The notes: generated by a model not told the origin, from the sequence alone. A stretch of DNA of 64,000 nucleotides from Spirochaeta cellobiosiphila DSM 17781 (GCF_000426705.1 NZ_AUFW01000007.1:310001-374000); one strand, 5' to 3'; shown: positions 27,539-36,571, counted from the first letter of the stretch. Translations and numbers: made by a program.

Positions 27539-28275
27539 TTATTGATTAACTCATCTCTTTTTCCAGAAGCGATTACTTCCTCTAAAGCAGCATTTAATTT
27601 CTCAATTAACTCAGCATTACCTTTCTTTACAGCAATTCCGAAATATTCATCAGTAAAAGGTTCACCAACAACTTTAAGTTTACCATTATAATTCTCATTT
27701 CCAGAAACGTAATCGGCAGCCACAACGGAGTCAACAACAACACCATCAACGTTACCATTAATCAAATCTTCGAAAGCGAAGGGAATTTGGTCATAAGACT
27801 TTTTCTCAATATTTTCATAGTCAGATACGGTAAAATCGGCTGTTGTTCCAATCTGAACACCTATTTTCTTACCATTAAAATCATCCAGGGAAGTTAATCC
27901 TTCACTTTCAGTCTTGACAACAAGAACCTGTCCTGCATTGATATAAGGAGCGGTAAAGTCCATTTGAAGTTTTCTTTCATCAGTAATAGTTACAGAAGAG
28001 ATAACAGCATCATAAGCACCATTGGCTAATCCGGCAAAAATACCATCCCAAGCTGTATTTTGAACTTTGTATTCAAAGCCACCGACTTTTGCAAGTTCAG
28101 CAAGCATATCAATATCAAAACCAACCATATCACCATTTTCATCGACATATTCCATTGGTGCATATGCCACATCAGAAGCAAATACAATAACATTATCTTC
28201 TTGACTACCTCCAGCATATGTTTGCCCTACAAACAAAGCCAGTAGTACAGTAAAAAAAACGATTCCTTTTTTCAC
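27526..28275 (-). CDS. Amino-acid ABC transporter substrate-binding protein
   Basis: 249 residues beginning with GTG at 28275 after GGAGATCAATT. A signal peptide ends TYAGG and has no lipobox Cys, so the protein is probably periplasmic. Family 3 solute-binding fold: FASDVAYAPMEYVDENGDMVGFDIDM and, later, FDGKKIGVQIGTTAD-like strand, DFNGKKIGVQIG. The ligand is a polar amino acid. The divergent LysO exporter hints at a basic one, which is inference. First gene of the importer operon. Confidence 0.93.
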   Translation of the reverse strand: MKKGIVFFTVLLALFVGQTYAGGSQEDNVIVFASDVAYAPMEYVDENGDMVGFDIDMLAELAKVGGFEYKVQNTAWDGIFAGLANGAYDAVISSVTITDERKLQMDFTAPYINAGQVLVVKTESEGLTSLDDFNGKKIGVQIGTTADFTVSDYENIEKKSYDQIPFAFEDLINGNVDGVVVDSVVAADYVSGNENYNGKLKVVGEPFTDEYFGIAVKKGNAELIEKLNAALEEVIASGKRDELINKWLR

Positions 28276-28314
28276 AATTGATCTCCTACTTAAAATCTAT
28301 CTTTTCATGATATC

Positions 28315-28337
28315 CTATATGTGCATAATTATGTCAA
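28315..28337 (-). promoter_or_regulatory. Importer -35 box with overlapping CATAATTATG palindrome
   Basis: On the minus strand TTGACA lies at 28337-28332 and a weak GATATC -10 17 bases on. The perfect 10-base palindrome CATAATTATG (28324-28333) overlaps the end of the -35 and the spacer. It also places CATAAT as a possible -10 for rightward lysO. One bound protein could therefore switch both divergent units; the regulator is unknown. Confidence 0.35.
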
Positions 28338-28368
28338 GCGTCGCATATATATTCTTTAAAGGAAGATC

Positions 28369-29304
28369 ATGAACTACATATTTTCTATTGGTATTCTTAT
28401 TTGTCTCATTTCTGTAGGATTTATACTAGGAAACATGGTAAAAGGCAGGTTTAAAAACCAAATTCAAAACTTCATAAATATTATTTTATACATGCTGTTA
28501 TTGTCTATGGGTATTAGACTTGGAACCAACCCCGATGTCTTGAAAAAGTTGGGTAGCATAGGTATCGTTAGTTTAGCCTTTGCCTGTATGACAATTATAG
28601 GCACTATAATCGTTAATATTGTATTTTCCATAAAAAAGAATAAATGTATTAATTGTTATGAGGAGACAAGTAGTTCTCATCAAACTATACAAATCAACTT
28701 CAAAGAGCCTCTAACACTTATTACCATTGTTCTTGTAGGAATATTCACCGGTTATTATTTTCAAGTTTTTTTAGAAGAACTTCCCATAGATACGATCTCA
28801 ACCTATATTCTGAATTTTCTTTTATTTGGTGTTGGATTCCAAATGGGATCAGAAGGTAGTGATATTAAAAGTGCCCTAAAAAATAAAGAAGCAATCTTTC
28901 TACCTATCAAGACAGTAATAGGATCTTTAGTCGGAGGGCTTTTACTAACCCCTTTTTTTGGACTTTCCCTGGGAGATTCATTGGCTATTAGTGCAGGTTT
29001 TGGGTGGTATAGTTTAAGTGGTGTCATGCTTTCAGATTTGGGCACACCTTATCTAGGCTCGATTGCCCTGCTTAGTAATATCATGCGTGAGACAATTGCC
29101 ATTATTTTAATACCATTCCTGAGTCGAACATTATATCCTAATCTGTCCATTGCCATTGCAGGAGCTACAAGCATGGATGTTACTCTCCCGTTGATAAGTC
29201 ATTATGGAGGGAGGGATAAAGCTCCCTTAGCGATTATGCATGGCTCCTTACTTTCTTTAGCAGTCCCCATATTGGTACCAAGCTTTTATATTATCTTTAA
29301 CTAG
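28369..29304 (+). CDS. lysO: Lysine exporter LysO family
   Basis: LysO (YbjE) exports lysine and some analogues in Escherichia coli. 311 residues with about eight membrane helices and both halves of the family: an N-terminal DUF340-type part with LSMGIRLG and a C-terminal half with the signature GFGWYSLSGVMLSDLG, then LLSNIMRE. A polar loop near residues 95-115 joins the halves. AAAGGAAGATC precedes the ATG. Divergent from the amino-acid importer. Confidence 0.9.
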   Translation: MNYIFSIGILICLISVGFILGNMVKGRFKNQIQNFINIILYMLLLSMGIRLGTNPDVLKKLGSIGIVSLAFACMTIIGTIIVNIVFSIKKNKCINCYEETSSSHQTIQINFKEPLTLITIVLVGIFTGYYFQVFLEELPIDTISTYILNFLLFGVGFQMGSEGSDIKSALKNKEAIFLPIKTVIGSLVGGLLLTPFFGLSLGDSLAISAGFGWYSLSGVMLSDLGTPYLGSIALLSNIMRETIAIILIPFLSRTLYPNLSIAIAGATSMDVTLPLISHYGGRDKAPLAIMHGSLLSLAVPILVPSFYIIFN

Positions 29305-29331
29305 TTATGAGGTAATAAAATAAAGTTTTAT

Positions 29332-29360
29332 TTGACTACTCTTGAGAATTTGCTTATGGT
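29332..29360 (+). promoter_or_regulatory. Possible internal promoter after lysO
   Basis: TTGACT (29332-29337), a 17-base spacer and TATGGT (29355-29360). If used, it would give a transcript of about 90 bases ending at the terminator at 29431-29455. The -10 is a 4 of 6 match, so this is tentative. Confidence 0.3.
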
Positions 29361-29430
29361 GATAATAGAGGTTCTAGTAGTAATATTTATCATCTTGGAA
29401 ATGACTTTATATACAATCTCCCTCCTTTTT

Positions 29431-29455
29431 CCGGCTGTATGTCAGCCGGTTTTTT
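29431..29455 (+). terminator. Rho-independent terminator after lysO
   Basis: CCGGCTG and CAGCCGG form a perfect 7-base GC-rich stem with loop TATGT, followed by six T. It is about 125 bases past the lysO stop. The T run overlaps the stop codon of the convergent DtxR-family gene. Confidence 0.9.
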
Positions 29456-30146
29456 ATATACCTATTGTTTCAATGTCTATATAAGAAGCAAAGAGATTAT
29501 TTATTACCCCCCTCGCATCATCACTAACGCGTACAAGGTTTAGATTCTCTTCATTCTTCTCTTTTACAAGGAATATTTCATTAGGACGAATACCAAATTC
29601 ATGGCAAGCATGTAACAATCCCGGGATTTCTTCACCTTCTTCAGTAATACGTTGAACACGTACAACTTGACCTAACTCAGCATGATGTAAGCGTGTAGAT
29701 TTAACTATAGTTTTTTCAGCTTCTGAACCGGGCATGGGGTTACCATGTGGACAACGATCGGGCCTTCCTAATTTTTCGTATAAATGATTTGTAAATTCAG
29801 TAGATATTTTGTCTTGTAGGTTCTTAGCTTCAACATCACTTTTTTCCCAAGGATATGCCAGCATGTCAACCAGCAAATGTTCTATGAGATAGTGCCTTCT
29901 CAAAACACTTGAGGCATAGTTTTCACCTTTTTCTGTCAACTTAATCAAACCATATAAGTCCTGATCTACCAAATCCAAGCTTTTTAATCTCTTTACAGCC
30001 TGTGATACAGCAGGACGACTAACTTCCATCCTTTCTGCTAATTTAGCATTAGTTACTTTTTCATAATCCCTTCGAATTAAATATATCGTTGACAAATATT
30101 CACTCGCTGCTGGAAATTTAGCTGCTAATTCTAATAATTTTTCCAC
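29454..30146 (-). CDS. DtxR/MntR-family metal-dependent regulator
   Basis: 230 residues. N-terminal winged helix: NAKLAERMEVSRPAVSQAVKRLKSLDLV. The dimer and metal-binding domain follows with SVLRRHYLIEHLL, the conserved Cys-His in PDRCPHGNPMPGS, and a C-terminal SH3/FeoA-like part. Such proteins repress manganese or iron uptake when the metal is bound. No metal transporter is in this window, so its targets are elsewhere. GTG start at 30146 with AAGGA seven bases upstream. The promoter region holds an 11-base inverted repeat. Confidence 0.92.
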   Translation of the reverse strand: MEKLLELAAKFPAASEYLSTIYLIRRDYEKVTNAKLAERMEVSRPAVSQAVKRLKSLDLVDQDLYGLIKLTEKGENYASSVLRRHYLIEHLLVDMLAYPWEKSDVEAKNLQDKISTEFTNHLYEKLGRPDRCPHGNPMPGSEAEKTIVKSTRLHHAELGQVVRVQRITEEGEEIPGLLHACHEFGIRPNEIFLVKEKNEENLNLVRVSDDARGVINNLFASYIDIETIGI

Positions 30147-30266
30147 TTTAGTATCCTTTGACGATCTTTCCTACATAATAACCTTAATAGAGAACAAATA
30201 CAGATCAAATTGTTTAAAATGACCAATAACTTAACATATGAGAGCTATTTCGTTAACACTTTCCTT

Positions 30267-30300
30267 CCTTTATTAAGCTTTTGTTTTTACTTAATAAAGG
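30267..30300. repeat. 11-base inverted repeat between dtxR-family gene and terB-like gene
   Basis: CCTTTATTAAG (30267-30277) and CTTAATAAAGG (30290-30300) are perfect arms around 12 T-rich bases. No T run follows on either strand, so an operator or mRNA hairpin fits better than a terminator. It lies about 120 bases before the GTG of the regulator and 43 before the ATG at 30344. Confidence 0.6.
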
Positions 30301-30343
30301 ATTACTGTTAATATAGCCCCTATAATATAAAAAGGAGTCCTTA

Positions 30344-30688
30344 ATGGCAGATGTGCAGACATTAAATGACAAAGAAAAGCAATTTTTGGCTGGTAGTATA
30401 AAGAGTATGGTTCTAGCCGATGGTCAAATAGACGATGAAGAAATCCAGGAGATTACTAAAATAACAAATGAGCTGAATTTCTCAGATTTTGATCAAAGTC
30501 TAGAACAGTTTGAGATTATAGTTAAAGATCAAGAAACCTTCTGGGATTTGTCTAAAACTATTACTGATACAAGTAAACAAGATATTATATTGGATATATT
30601 ATATGATTTAAGCTTACAGGAAGGATATAGCCATTTATCCCAAAACAAATTGATTAATAAAATTAAACAAATATGGGGACGAGACTGA
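30344..30688 (+). CDS. TerB-like protein (114 aa)
   Basis: An all-helical acidic protein. The opening LNDKEKQFLAGSIKSMVLADGQIDDEEIQEI has the TerB pattern: an alanine/aspartate turn (ADGQIDDEE) between the first two helices, likely a metal site. TerB-like domains occur in stress and signalling proteins. A -10-like TATAAT sits at 30321-30326 and AAGGAG precedes the ATG. Overlaps the prsW start by 16 bases. Confidence 0.75.
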   Translation: MADVQTLNDKEKQFLAGSIKSMVLADGQIDDEEIQEITKITNELNFSDFDQSLEQFEIIVKDQETFWDLSKTITDTSKQDIILDILYDLSLQEGYSHLSQNKLINKIKQIWGRD

Positions 30689-31371
30689 TAGCTTTTGTTT
30701 TAGCTCTTATCCCAGGTATTCTCATAATCATCCACTTTTATAAGAAGGATTCTACTCAACCTGAACCAAAAAGACTTGTACTTAAGGTCTTTTTGGGAGG
30801 TGTGTTATGCACTCTACCTGCATTGATACTAGAACTATTTTTTGGTTTTGTGGCCAATTCTATGAGCCTAAAACCACTGATCCAAGTTCTTTTTAATTCT
30901 TATATCATAGCAGGATTCAGTGAAGAAATTATGAAATTTTTGGTGGTTTGGATATTTATTTATAAAAGCGATGATTTTGATCAAGTCATTGATGGAATCG
31001 TTTATACAGTGGCTGCCAGTATGGGATTTGCCTGTTTAGAAAATATCCTATATGTCAATACGGGGGGAATAGGTGTAGCACTTATTCGAGGATTAACTTC
31101 TGTGCCTCTTCATGCCTCTGCTTCAGGAATAATGGGGTTTTATCTTGGAAGAGCAAAACTTACAGGTAACTTGTATGAAAGAAATCGACTGATACAATTC
31201 GGATTACTTTGTGCCATCCTTATTCATGGGACTTATGATTTCGTACTTTTCGTACAACCAATCACTCCTTTGCCTACTAGTTATCTATCTATTTTCATTG
31301 TTATTGTATCTATGATGATATTAAATGGATTAATAAAAAAAACAAAGCAATACGATATTGCAAGCTATTAG
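30673..31371 (+). CDS. PrsW-family intramembrane metalloprotease
   Basis: PrsW makes the first cut in anti-sigma factors at the membrane in Bacillus. 232 residues, about seven helices, with the family metal motifs: GFSEEIMKFLVVW (EExxK), ASMGFACLENILY, SVPLHASASGIMG and the late His in ILIHGTYDF. All proposed catalytic residues are present. No anti-sigma gene is adjacent, so its substrate is unknown. The start overlaps the TerB-like gene. Confidence 0.9.
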   Translation: MGTRLIAFVLALIPGILIIIHFYKKDSTQPEPKRLVLKVFLGGVLCTLPALILELFFGFVANSMSLKPLIQVLFNSYIIAGFSEEIMKFLVVWIFIYKSDDFDQVIDGIVYTVAASMGFACLENILYVNTGGIGVALIRGLTSVPLHASASGIMGFYLGRAKLTGNLYERNRLIQFGLLCAILIHGTYDFVLFVQPITPLPTSYLSIFIVIVSMMILNGLIKKTKQYDIASY

Positions 31372-31407
31372 ACACAACCAACCTTATTTGGTATCCTTCT
31401 CTTACCC

Positions 31408-34371
31408 ATGAGAGTCGAAATAATCTATAAAAAACCAGGCCAAGACGGTAGGGCTAAGCGGACCCTAAATAGTCTTAAAAAGACGGTTTCATCAACAATT
31501 GAAGATCTGATAATTGCTGATGGATTTCTTATTGATAATGTTCCCAGTTTAGATGAGAACACTGCTGAATTAATTTTTTCAGATCCTGTCGCGCAAGACG
31601 TTTTTATTAATAATGATGTGGGAGATAAGCTACCTCCATGGAATTATGTAATCGAAGTTACCTATAAAGCAGGAGTAGCAGATCCTACTGTAATCACTTG
31701 TAAAGAAGCAATGGAAACGGCTCTAAGTAAAAAACTTGAAAATAATGCCATAATTAAAACAACAAGAGCTTTTTACTTTAAGGGAAAAATTGAAAAAGCT
31801 GATTTGAAAAAACTAATTTCAAAACTTCACAATCCACTTATTCAACAAGCATTCACCTTAACAAATAAGGAATGGAAAGAAGGAAAACGGCTACCCTTAA
31901 GTTATCAAACAGCTGTACCTGAAAGCTCTGTTGAAGTGAGATCAATTTCTATTACTGATATTGCCGAAGACTCAAAATTAGCTGAATTATCAAAAACACG
32001 TTTGTTGGCACTCGAAAAAGATGAAATGAGAGCTATTCAAAGACATTACCAATTAGATTCAACTAAGGAATTAAGGAAATCAAAAGGTTTAACCATTGAA
32101 CCTACTGATGTAGAATTAGAAATGATTGCACAAACATGGTCTGAACATTGCAAACATAAAATATTCGCAGCAGATATCGAATATAAAGATCAAGATTCAA
32201 TAACAAACATTAGTTCCTTATATTCCACTTACATCAAAGATACAACCAAAACAATATCAAAAGAGAGAACATATCTAAGATCTGTTTTCCATGACAATGC
32301 AGGAGTAGTTCAATTTGATGAAGACACACTACTCTGTTTTAAGGCGGAAACACATAATAGTCCAAGTGCCTTAGATCCTTATGGTGGAGCTATAACTGGA
32401 ATTGTCGGGGTTAATCGAGACATATTAGGAACAGGAAAGGGCGCTAAACCCATCTTTAATACTAATGTACTATGTTTTGGTGACCCAAATATAGAGGAAA
32501 AGGAGATACCTACTGGTCTACTTCATCCAAAACAAGTCATGGAAGGAGTCCATCACGGAATAATTGATGGGGGGAACCAATCTGGCATTCCTACTGTAGG
32601 AGGAGCCTTTGCTTTTGATGATTCTTATATAGGGAAACCACTAGTATTTGCCGGTACAGGAGGAATATTACCTGCAAAAATTAATGGAGAAGAGTCCTGG
32701 ATCAAACATATTGATAAAGGAGACCTCGTTGTAATGTTAGGAGGTCGAATTGGAAAAGATGGTATTCATGGCGCTACTTTTAGTTCTCAAGCTCTAGATG
32801 AAGAGTCTCCAACTTCTGCTGTACAAATTGGAGATCCAATCACCCAAAAAAAGATGACCGATTTTTTACTGGAAGCTAGAGACCTTAATCTGTATAAAGG
32901 CATTACTGATAATGGAGCTGGTGGCCTCTCATCAAGCCTTGGAGAAATGGCAGAATCTTCTGGTGGTGTATTAATAGAACTTGATAAAGCACCATTAAAG
33001 TATAATGGATTAGCTCCCTGGGAAATCTTGGTTTCAGAATCACAGGAAAGAATGAGCCTGAGTGTAGATCCAGAACAGCTTAGTTCTTTCCTTCAATTAG
33101 CTCAAAGACGAGATGTTGAAGCTACAGTGATTGGTGAATTTACAGACTCTGGTTATGTTGAATTAAAATATAATAATTCTCTCGTTGGCCTACTAGATAT
33201 GGACTTCCTTCATAATGGTTTACCAACTATGAAACTAAAAGCCAAATGGATAGAACCAAAACGAGAGAATCAAAAGCTAGATGATAATCATGGTAAAAAG
33301 TGGTTACTAAGACTTTTAGAAGATCCTACAATTGCCAGTAAAGAAAACCTTGTCAGACAGTATGACCATGAAGTCCAAGGGAACTCAGTCATTAAACCTT
33401 TTACCGGCATTAAAGCAGATGGACCTAGTGATGGTGCAGTAATACGCCCAAAAGCAACAAGTCTCAAAGGGGTCACAGTAACTCATGGGATATGTCAAAG
33501 AATATCTGATGGGGATACTTATCATATGGCAATGAATGCTGTTGATGAAGCCTATAGAGCCCATATAGCATTAGGAGGCAATCCTGATGAAGTATCAGCT
33601 CTAGATAATTTTTGCTGGCCTGACCCAATAGAATCTGAGAAGACCCCAGACGGTCAATATAAACTAGCTCAACTTGTTAGAGCTTGTCAGGGACTACAAA
33701 AAGTCTGTCTTGATTACAAGATTCCCTTAATTTCAGGCAAAGATAGTATGAAAAACGATGCCATACTGGATAATAAGAAAGTATCAATCAGGCCTACATT
33801 ATTAATTTCACTAATGGGAACTATAAATGATGTAAGAAAATCAGTATCGACAGATTTTCAAAAAGCTGGGGACCTAATATACATACTGGGAGCAACTTCT
33901 TCTGATACAGGAGGTAGTAGCCTTGAAAAGATTTTAGACTGTGAACTGGGAAAGGTTCCCGAAGTACACACACAAAAAGCTTTATCCCTATATACTACTC
34001 TCCATAAAATTATGGAAGATAACCTTATACACTCCTGCCATGATCTATCAGATGGAGGATTAGGAGTAGCTCTTGTTGAATCATGTATTGGTGGTAAAAT
34101 AGGGGCTCAAATAGATATATCCAAAATCCCTGTGGTTTCAACAAATATGGAAAAAACTCGAATTCTATTCACAGAAACTCCAAGTAGATTTCTTGTCTCT
34201 ATCGCGCCTTCGGACAAAGAAAAGTTCGAAGAGCTTTTAAAAGACAATACACATGCCTTAATTGGAGAAGTATTAAACACAACAGATATCGTTTTTAATA
34301 CAAATGAAGATGAAAAATGGTTTTCAGCTTCTATGGAGGAATCAGAAAAAGCTTGGAAAAGTTTGCATTAA
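31408..34371 (+). CDS. purL: Phosphoribosylformylglycinamidine synthase, long catalytic subunit
   Basis: PurL uses ATP and glutamine-derived ammonia to make FGAM in purine synthesis. 987 residues: a PurS-like and linker N-terminus, then two AIRS-type ATPase halves with TWSEHCKHK, FKAETHNSPSALDPYGG, TDNGAGGLSSSLGEMAE, SGKDSMKND and SCHDLSDGGLGVAL. It is longer than PurL of the three-subunit PurSLQ type yet lacks the glutaminase domain, which is the next gene. No Shine-Dalgarno; TAGACA-17-TATCCT ends 10 bases before the ATG, so a very short leader is possible. Confidence 0.95.
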   Translation: MRVEIIYKKPGQDGRAKRTLNSLKKTVSSTIEDLIIADGFLIDNVPSLDENTAELIFSDPVAQDVFINNDVGDKLPPWNYVIEVTYKAGVADPTVITCKEAMETALSKKLENNAIIKTTRAFYFKGKIEKADLKKLISKLHNPLIQQAFTLTNKEWKEGKRLPLSYQTAVPESSVEVRSISITDIAEDSKLAELSKTRLLALEKDEMRAIQRHYQLDSTKELRKSKGLTIEPTDVELEMIAQTWSEHCKHKIFAADIEYKDQDSITNISSLYSTYIKDTTKTISKERTYLRSVFHDNAGVVQFDEDTLLCFKAETHNSPSALDPYGGAITGIVGVNRDILGTGKGAKPIFNTNVLCFGDPNIEEKEIPTGLLHPKQVMEGVHHGIIDGGNQSGIPTVGGAFAFDDSYIGKPLVFAGTGGILPAKINGEESWIKHIDKGDLVVMLGGRIGKDGIHGATFSSQALDEESPTSAVQIGDPITQKKMTDFLLEARDLNLYKGITDNGAGGLSSSLGEMAESSGGVLIELDKAPLKYNGLAPWEILVSESQERMSLSVDPEQLSSFLQLAQRRDVEATVIGEFTDSGYVELKYNNSLVGLLDMDFLHNGLPTMKLKAKWIEPKRENQKLDDNHGKKWLLRLLEDPTIASKENLVRQYDHEVQGNSVIKPFTGIKADGPSDGAVIRPKATSLKGVTVTHGICQRISDGDTYHMAMNAVDEAYRAHIALGGNPDEVSALDNFCWPDPIESEKTPDGQYKLAQLVRACQGLQKVCLDYKIPLISGKDSMKNDAILDNKKVSIRPTLLISLMGTINDVRKSVSTDFQKAGDLIYILGATSSDTGGSSLEKILDCELGKVPEVHTQKALSLYTTLHKIMEDNLIHSCHDLSDGGLGVALVESCIGGKIGAQIDISKIPVVSTNMEKTRILFTETPSRFLVSIAPSDKEKFEELLKDNTHALIGEVLNTTDIVFNTNEDEKWFSASMEESEKAWKSLH

Positions 34372-34381
34372 GGAGATAGAG

Positions 34382-35140
34382 ATGACCGTTCATGCATGTA
34401 TAATAACAGGATATGGAATAAATTCAGATCTTGAGTTAGCGGAAGCTTTTGAAATGTCTGGAGCTAAGGCTGATCGTATTCACATAAATGATTTGATAAA
34501 AGATTCAAGTAAAATTCATGAATATCATATTATTGGTTTTCCTGGTGGTTTTTCTTTTGGTGATCATATTGGATCTGGAAAAGTTTTTGCCCATCTCTTT
34601 AAAAAGAACCTAAAAGAAGATTTAGACAAGTTTATCAAAGCAGGAAAATTGATTATTGGTATTTGCAATGGATTTCAAGTCCTTGTAAAAATGGGTGTAT
34701 TACCAAATACGGAAAGTGATTGGATACCACAAACAAGTTTGATCCATAATGACTCGGGAGAGTTTATTGATAAATGGGTGAGAGTTAAGTTTAACCAGAA
34801 TAGTCCCTGTATTTGGACACGAGGATTAACAGAAATGGATTTACCCATCAGACATGGGGAAGGTAAATTTATTTATTCTGATATGTACATTAGAAAATTG
34901 ATAAATGAATCAAATCTTGTAGCTTTGCAGTATATTAATGAGAATCCTAATGGATCAGAGGATGATATTGCCGGAATTACTGATATTACAGGGCAGATCT
35001 TGGGTTTAATGCCCCATCCTGAAGCCTATAGATTTGAAACTAATCATCCACTGTGGAGACGAGGTATGGTTAATTCAGACCTGGGCATAAAGATCATTAA
35101 AAAGGGTGTGGATTTTATCGCCAAAGCTAATATAATTTAA
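34382..35140 (+). CDS. purQ: FGAM synthase glutaminase subunit
   Basis: Class I glutamine amidotransferase that feeds ammonia to PurL. 252 residues from the ATG at 34382, which has AAGGAG upstream; an earlier in-frame start would lie inside purL. The nucleophile Cys is in GICNGFQ, the oxyanion GGFSFGD loop is present, and the His-Glu pair is in MPHPEA. The gene follows purL after 10 bases; the two summed equal the length of the fused clostridial-type enzyme. Confidence 0.95.
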   Translation: MTVHACIITGYGINSDLELAEAFEMSGAKADRIHINDLIKDSSKIHEYHIIGFPGGFSFGDHIGSGKVFAHLFKKNLKEDLDKFIKAGKLIIGICNGFQVLVKMGVLPNTESDWIPQTSLIHNDSGEFIDKWVRVKFNQNSPCIWTRGLTEMDLPIRHGEGKFIYSDMYIRKLINESNLVALQYINENPNGSEDDIAGITDITGQILGLMPHPEAYRFETNHPLWRRGMVNSDLGIKIIKKGVDFIAKANII

Positions 35141-35155
35141 TGTTGTATTCAATGT

Positions 35156-35178
35156 AGGAAGCCTATGGCTTCCTGCTT
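35156..35178 (+). terminator. Hairpin terminator or attenuator after purQ
   Basis: AGGAAGCC and GGCTTCCT form an 8-base stem around TAT, followed by GCTTTT. The T run is only four bases and I see no promoter between this hairpin and the next gene 19 bases on, so partial read-through into the diguanylate cyclase operon is likely. Confidence 0.65.
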
Positions 35179-35196
35179 TTAAAAATAAAGGACAAT

Positions 35197-36225
35197 ATGG
35201 ATAGGGTCAAATATGAAGACCTTGAAAAACAAGTTTATGATCTCAAGCAGTTATTAGAAATCAGTAAAAGCCTTAATTCAACATTGGATTACAGTCTTCT
35301 TATAGATTCAATTCTGTATACTTGTATGGGACAACTTAAAGTAATCAAGGCAGGAATTTTAACTCGAAAATCAATTGATAATGCAGATCTCGTGCTCTAT
35401 AGAAATCATATTGGATTTGATATTGAGTTAAGTAAAGATTATATAATTCCTGATAATCATCCCATTTTAGATATTCTGAATAAGGATGATCAATGTTTTC
35501 CACCATCTATATTAAAGCCCTTTATTCAAGAAAATTCTCCTATTAATAATATTTATGATCTCAATCCATCTATTATGGTTCCTTTAAAGGCAAAGGGCAT
35601 CATACATGGTCTGCTTATCTTAGGAGAACGTATTGGAAATACTCCATTTAATTCTTATGAAAAGGATTTCCTTCTTAATCTATCTATTTTTGCGGCTATA
35701 GCAGTTCATAATGCATTTCTCTTTGAAATGACTACTACCGATATGATGACAAAATTAAAGTTGAAGCATTTTTTCTTATCTTCTCTTAAAGAAAAGATAG
35801 ATTTAGCTATAGATACCGGAGGTCATCTGTCATTAATGATGATAGATATTGATCACTTTAAAAACTTCAATGACACCTATGGCCATACTTATGGTGATTG
35901 CATTTTAGTAGAGATAGCCCAAATTATTCTCAATAATGTTCGCCAAGGAGATATAGCGGCACGATACGGTGGTGAAGAATTTGCTGTCATATTACCTGAA
36001 GCATCCCTATCAACAGCACAAGCTGTAGCAGAAAGAATCAGAACTGATGTGGAAGATTGTGTTGTGCGTTCACACAATGAATCATTAAAAGTAACATTAT
36101 CCATTGGTGTTGCCGAGTTTGATACTAAAAAAGACAAACAAGAAGTGAATTTCATTGATCGTGCTGATAAAGCACTATATACATCTAAGACTGAAGGAAG
36201 AAACAGGACTACAATAGCAGTATAA
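35197..36225 (+). CDS. GAF-GGDEF diguanylate cyclase
   Basis: Makes c-di-GMP from two GTP. 342 residues: a short coiled coil (1-30), a GAF-like sensor (about 30-175) and a GGDEF domain (185-342). The active-site loop GGEEF is at 258-262 and the inhibitory I-site RxxD is intact as RQGD at 249-252, so the enzyme should be active and feedback-controlled. No EAL domain. AAAGGACAAT precedes the ATG. Its stop overlaps the ferredoxin start by one base, which ties it to the following ferredoxin, nuclease and alpha-glucan genes. Confidence 0.94.
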   Translation: MDRVKYEDLEKQVYDLKQLLEISKSLNSTLDYSLLIDSILYTCMGQLKVIKAGILTRKSIDNADLVLYRNHIGFDIELSKDYIIPDNHPILDILNKDDQCFPPSILKPFIQENSPINNIYDLNPSIMVPLKAKGIIHGLLILGERIGNTPFNSYEKDFLLNLSIFAAIAVHNAFLFEMTTTDMMTKLKLKHFFLSSLKEKIDLAIDTGGHLSLMMIDIDHFKNFNDTYGHTYGDCILVEIAQIILNNVRQGDIAARYGGEEFAVILPEASLSTAQAVAERIRTDVEDCVVRSHNESLKVTLSIGVAEFDTKKDKQEVNFIDRADKALYTSKTEGRNRTTIAV

Positions 36226-36530
36226 TGGCGTCGATTACACTATTGAATACTAATACAACCATTAAAACCTCACCAGCAATATCCATACTAAATTCACTAC
36301 TAAGAGAAGGTATATTCATTAACCATCTTTGCGGGGGCAAAGCAGGGTGTGGGACGTGTCAGATTAAAATCATCAGCGGGCATAAATATTTAAGTAAAAA
36401 AACAGAAAGAGAGAAACTTAGGCTAGTTAAAGTGAAAGCCCAAAAAGATATTCGCCTAGCTTGTCAATGTCATACTTTTGGAGATATCACAATAGCCATA
36501 AGATTCAAAAAAGCTTCCATCAAACATTGA
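36225..36530 (+). CDS. Adrenodoxin-type 2Fe-2S ferredoxin
   Basis: 101 residues. Four cluster cysteines at C36, C42, C45 and C80 with the spacing C-x5-C-x2-C of vertebrate/ISC-type ferredoxins (LCGGKAGCGTC and RLACQ). A one-electron carrier. No partner reductase or oxygenase is next to it. Start and stop of neighbours overlap (TAATG), so it is translated directly after the diguanylate cyclase; what it reduces cannot be told. Confidence 0.9.
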   Translation: MASITLLNTNTTIKTSPAISILNSLLREGIFINHLCGGKAGCGTCQIKIISGHKYLSKKTEREKLRLVKVKAQKDIRLACQCHTFGDITIAIRFKKASIKH

Positions 36531-36571
36531 AAGTTGAAATTAAATACATAGAATTTAGATGGGAGACGAAT

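Noticed and set aside
28276-28368. Lysine riboswitch upstream of lysO
   Set aside because: The gap is 93 bases, too short for an L-box and without its conserved stems.
29356-29484. A 42-residue hydrophobic ORF that could be a toxin-like peptide
   Set aside because: It runs through the terminator stem and into the end of the convergent regulator gene, and has no Shine-Dalgarno.
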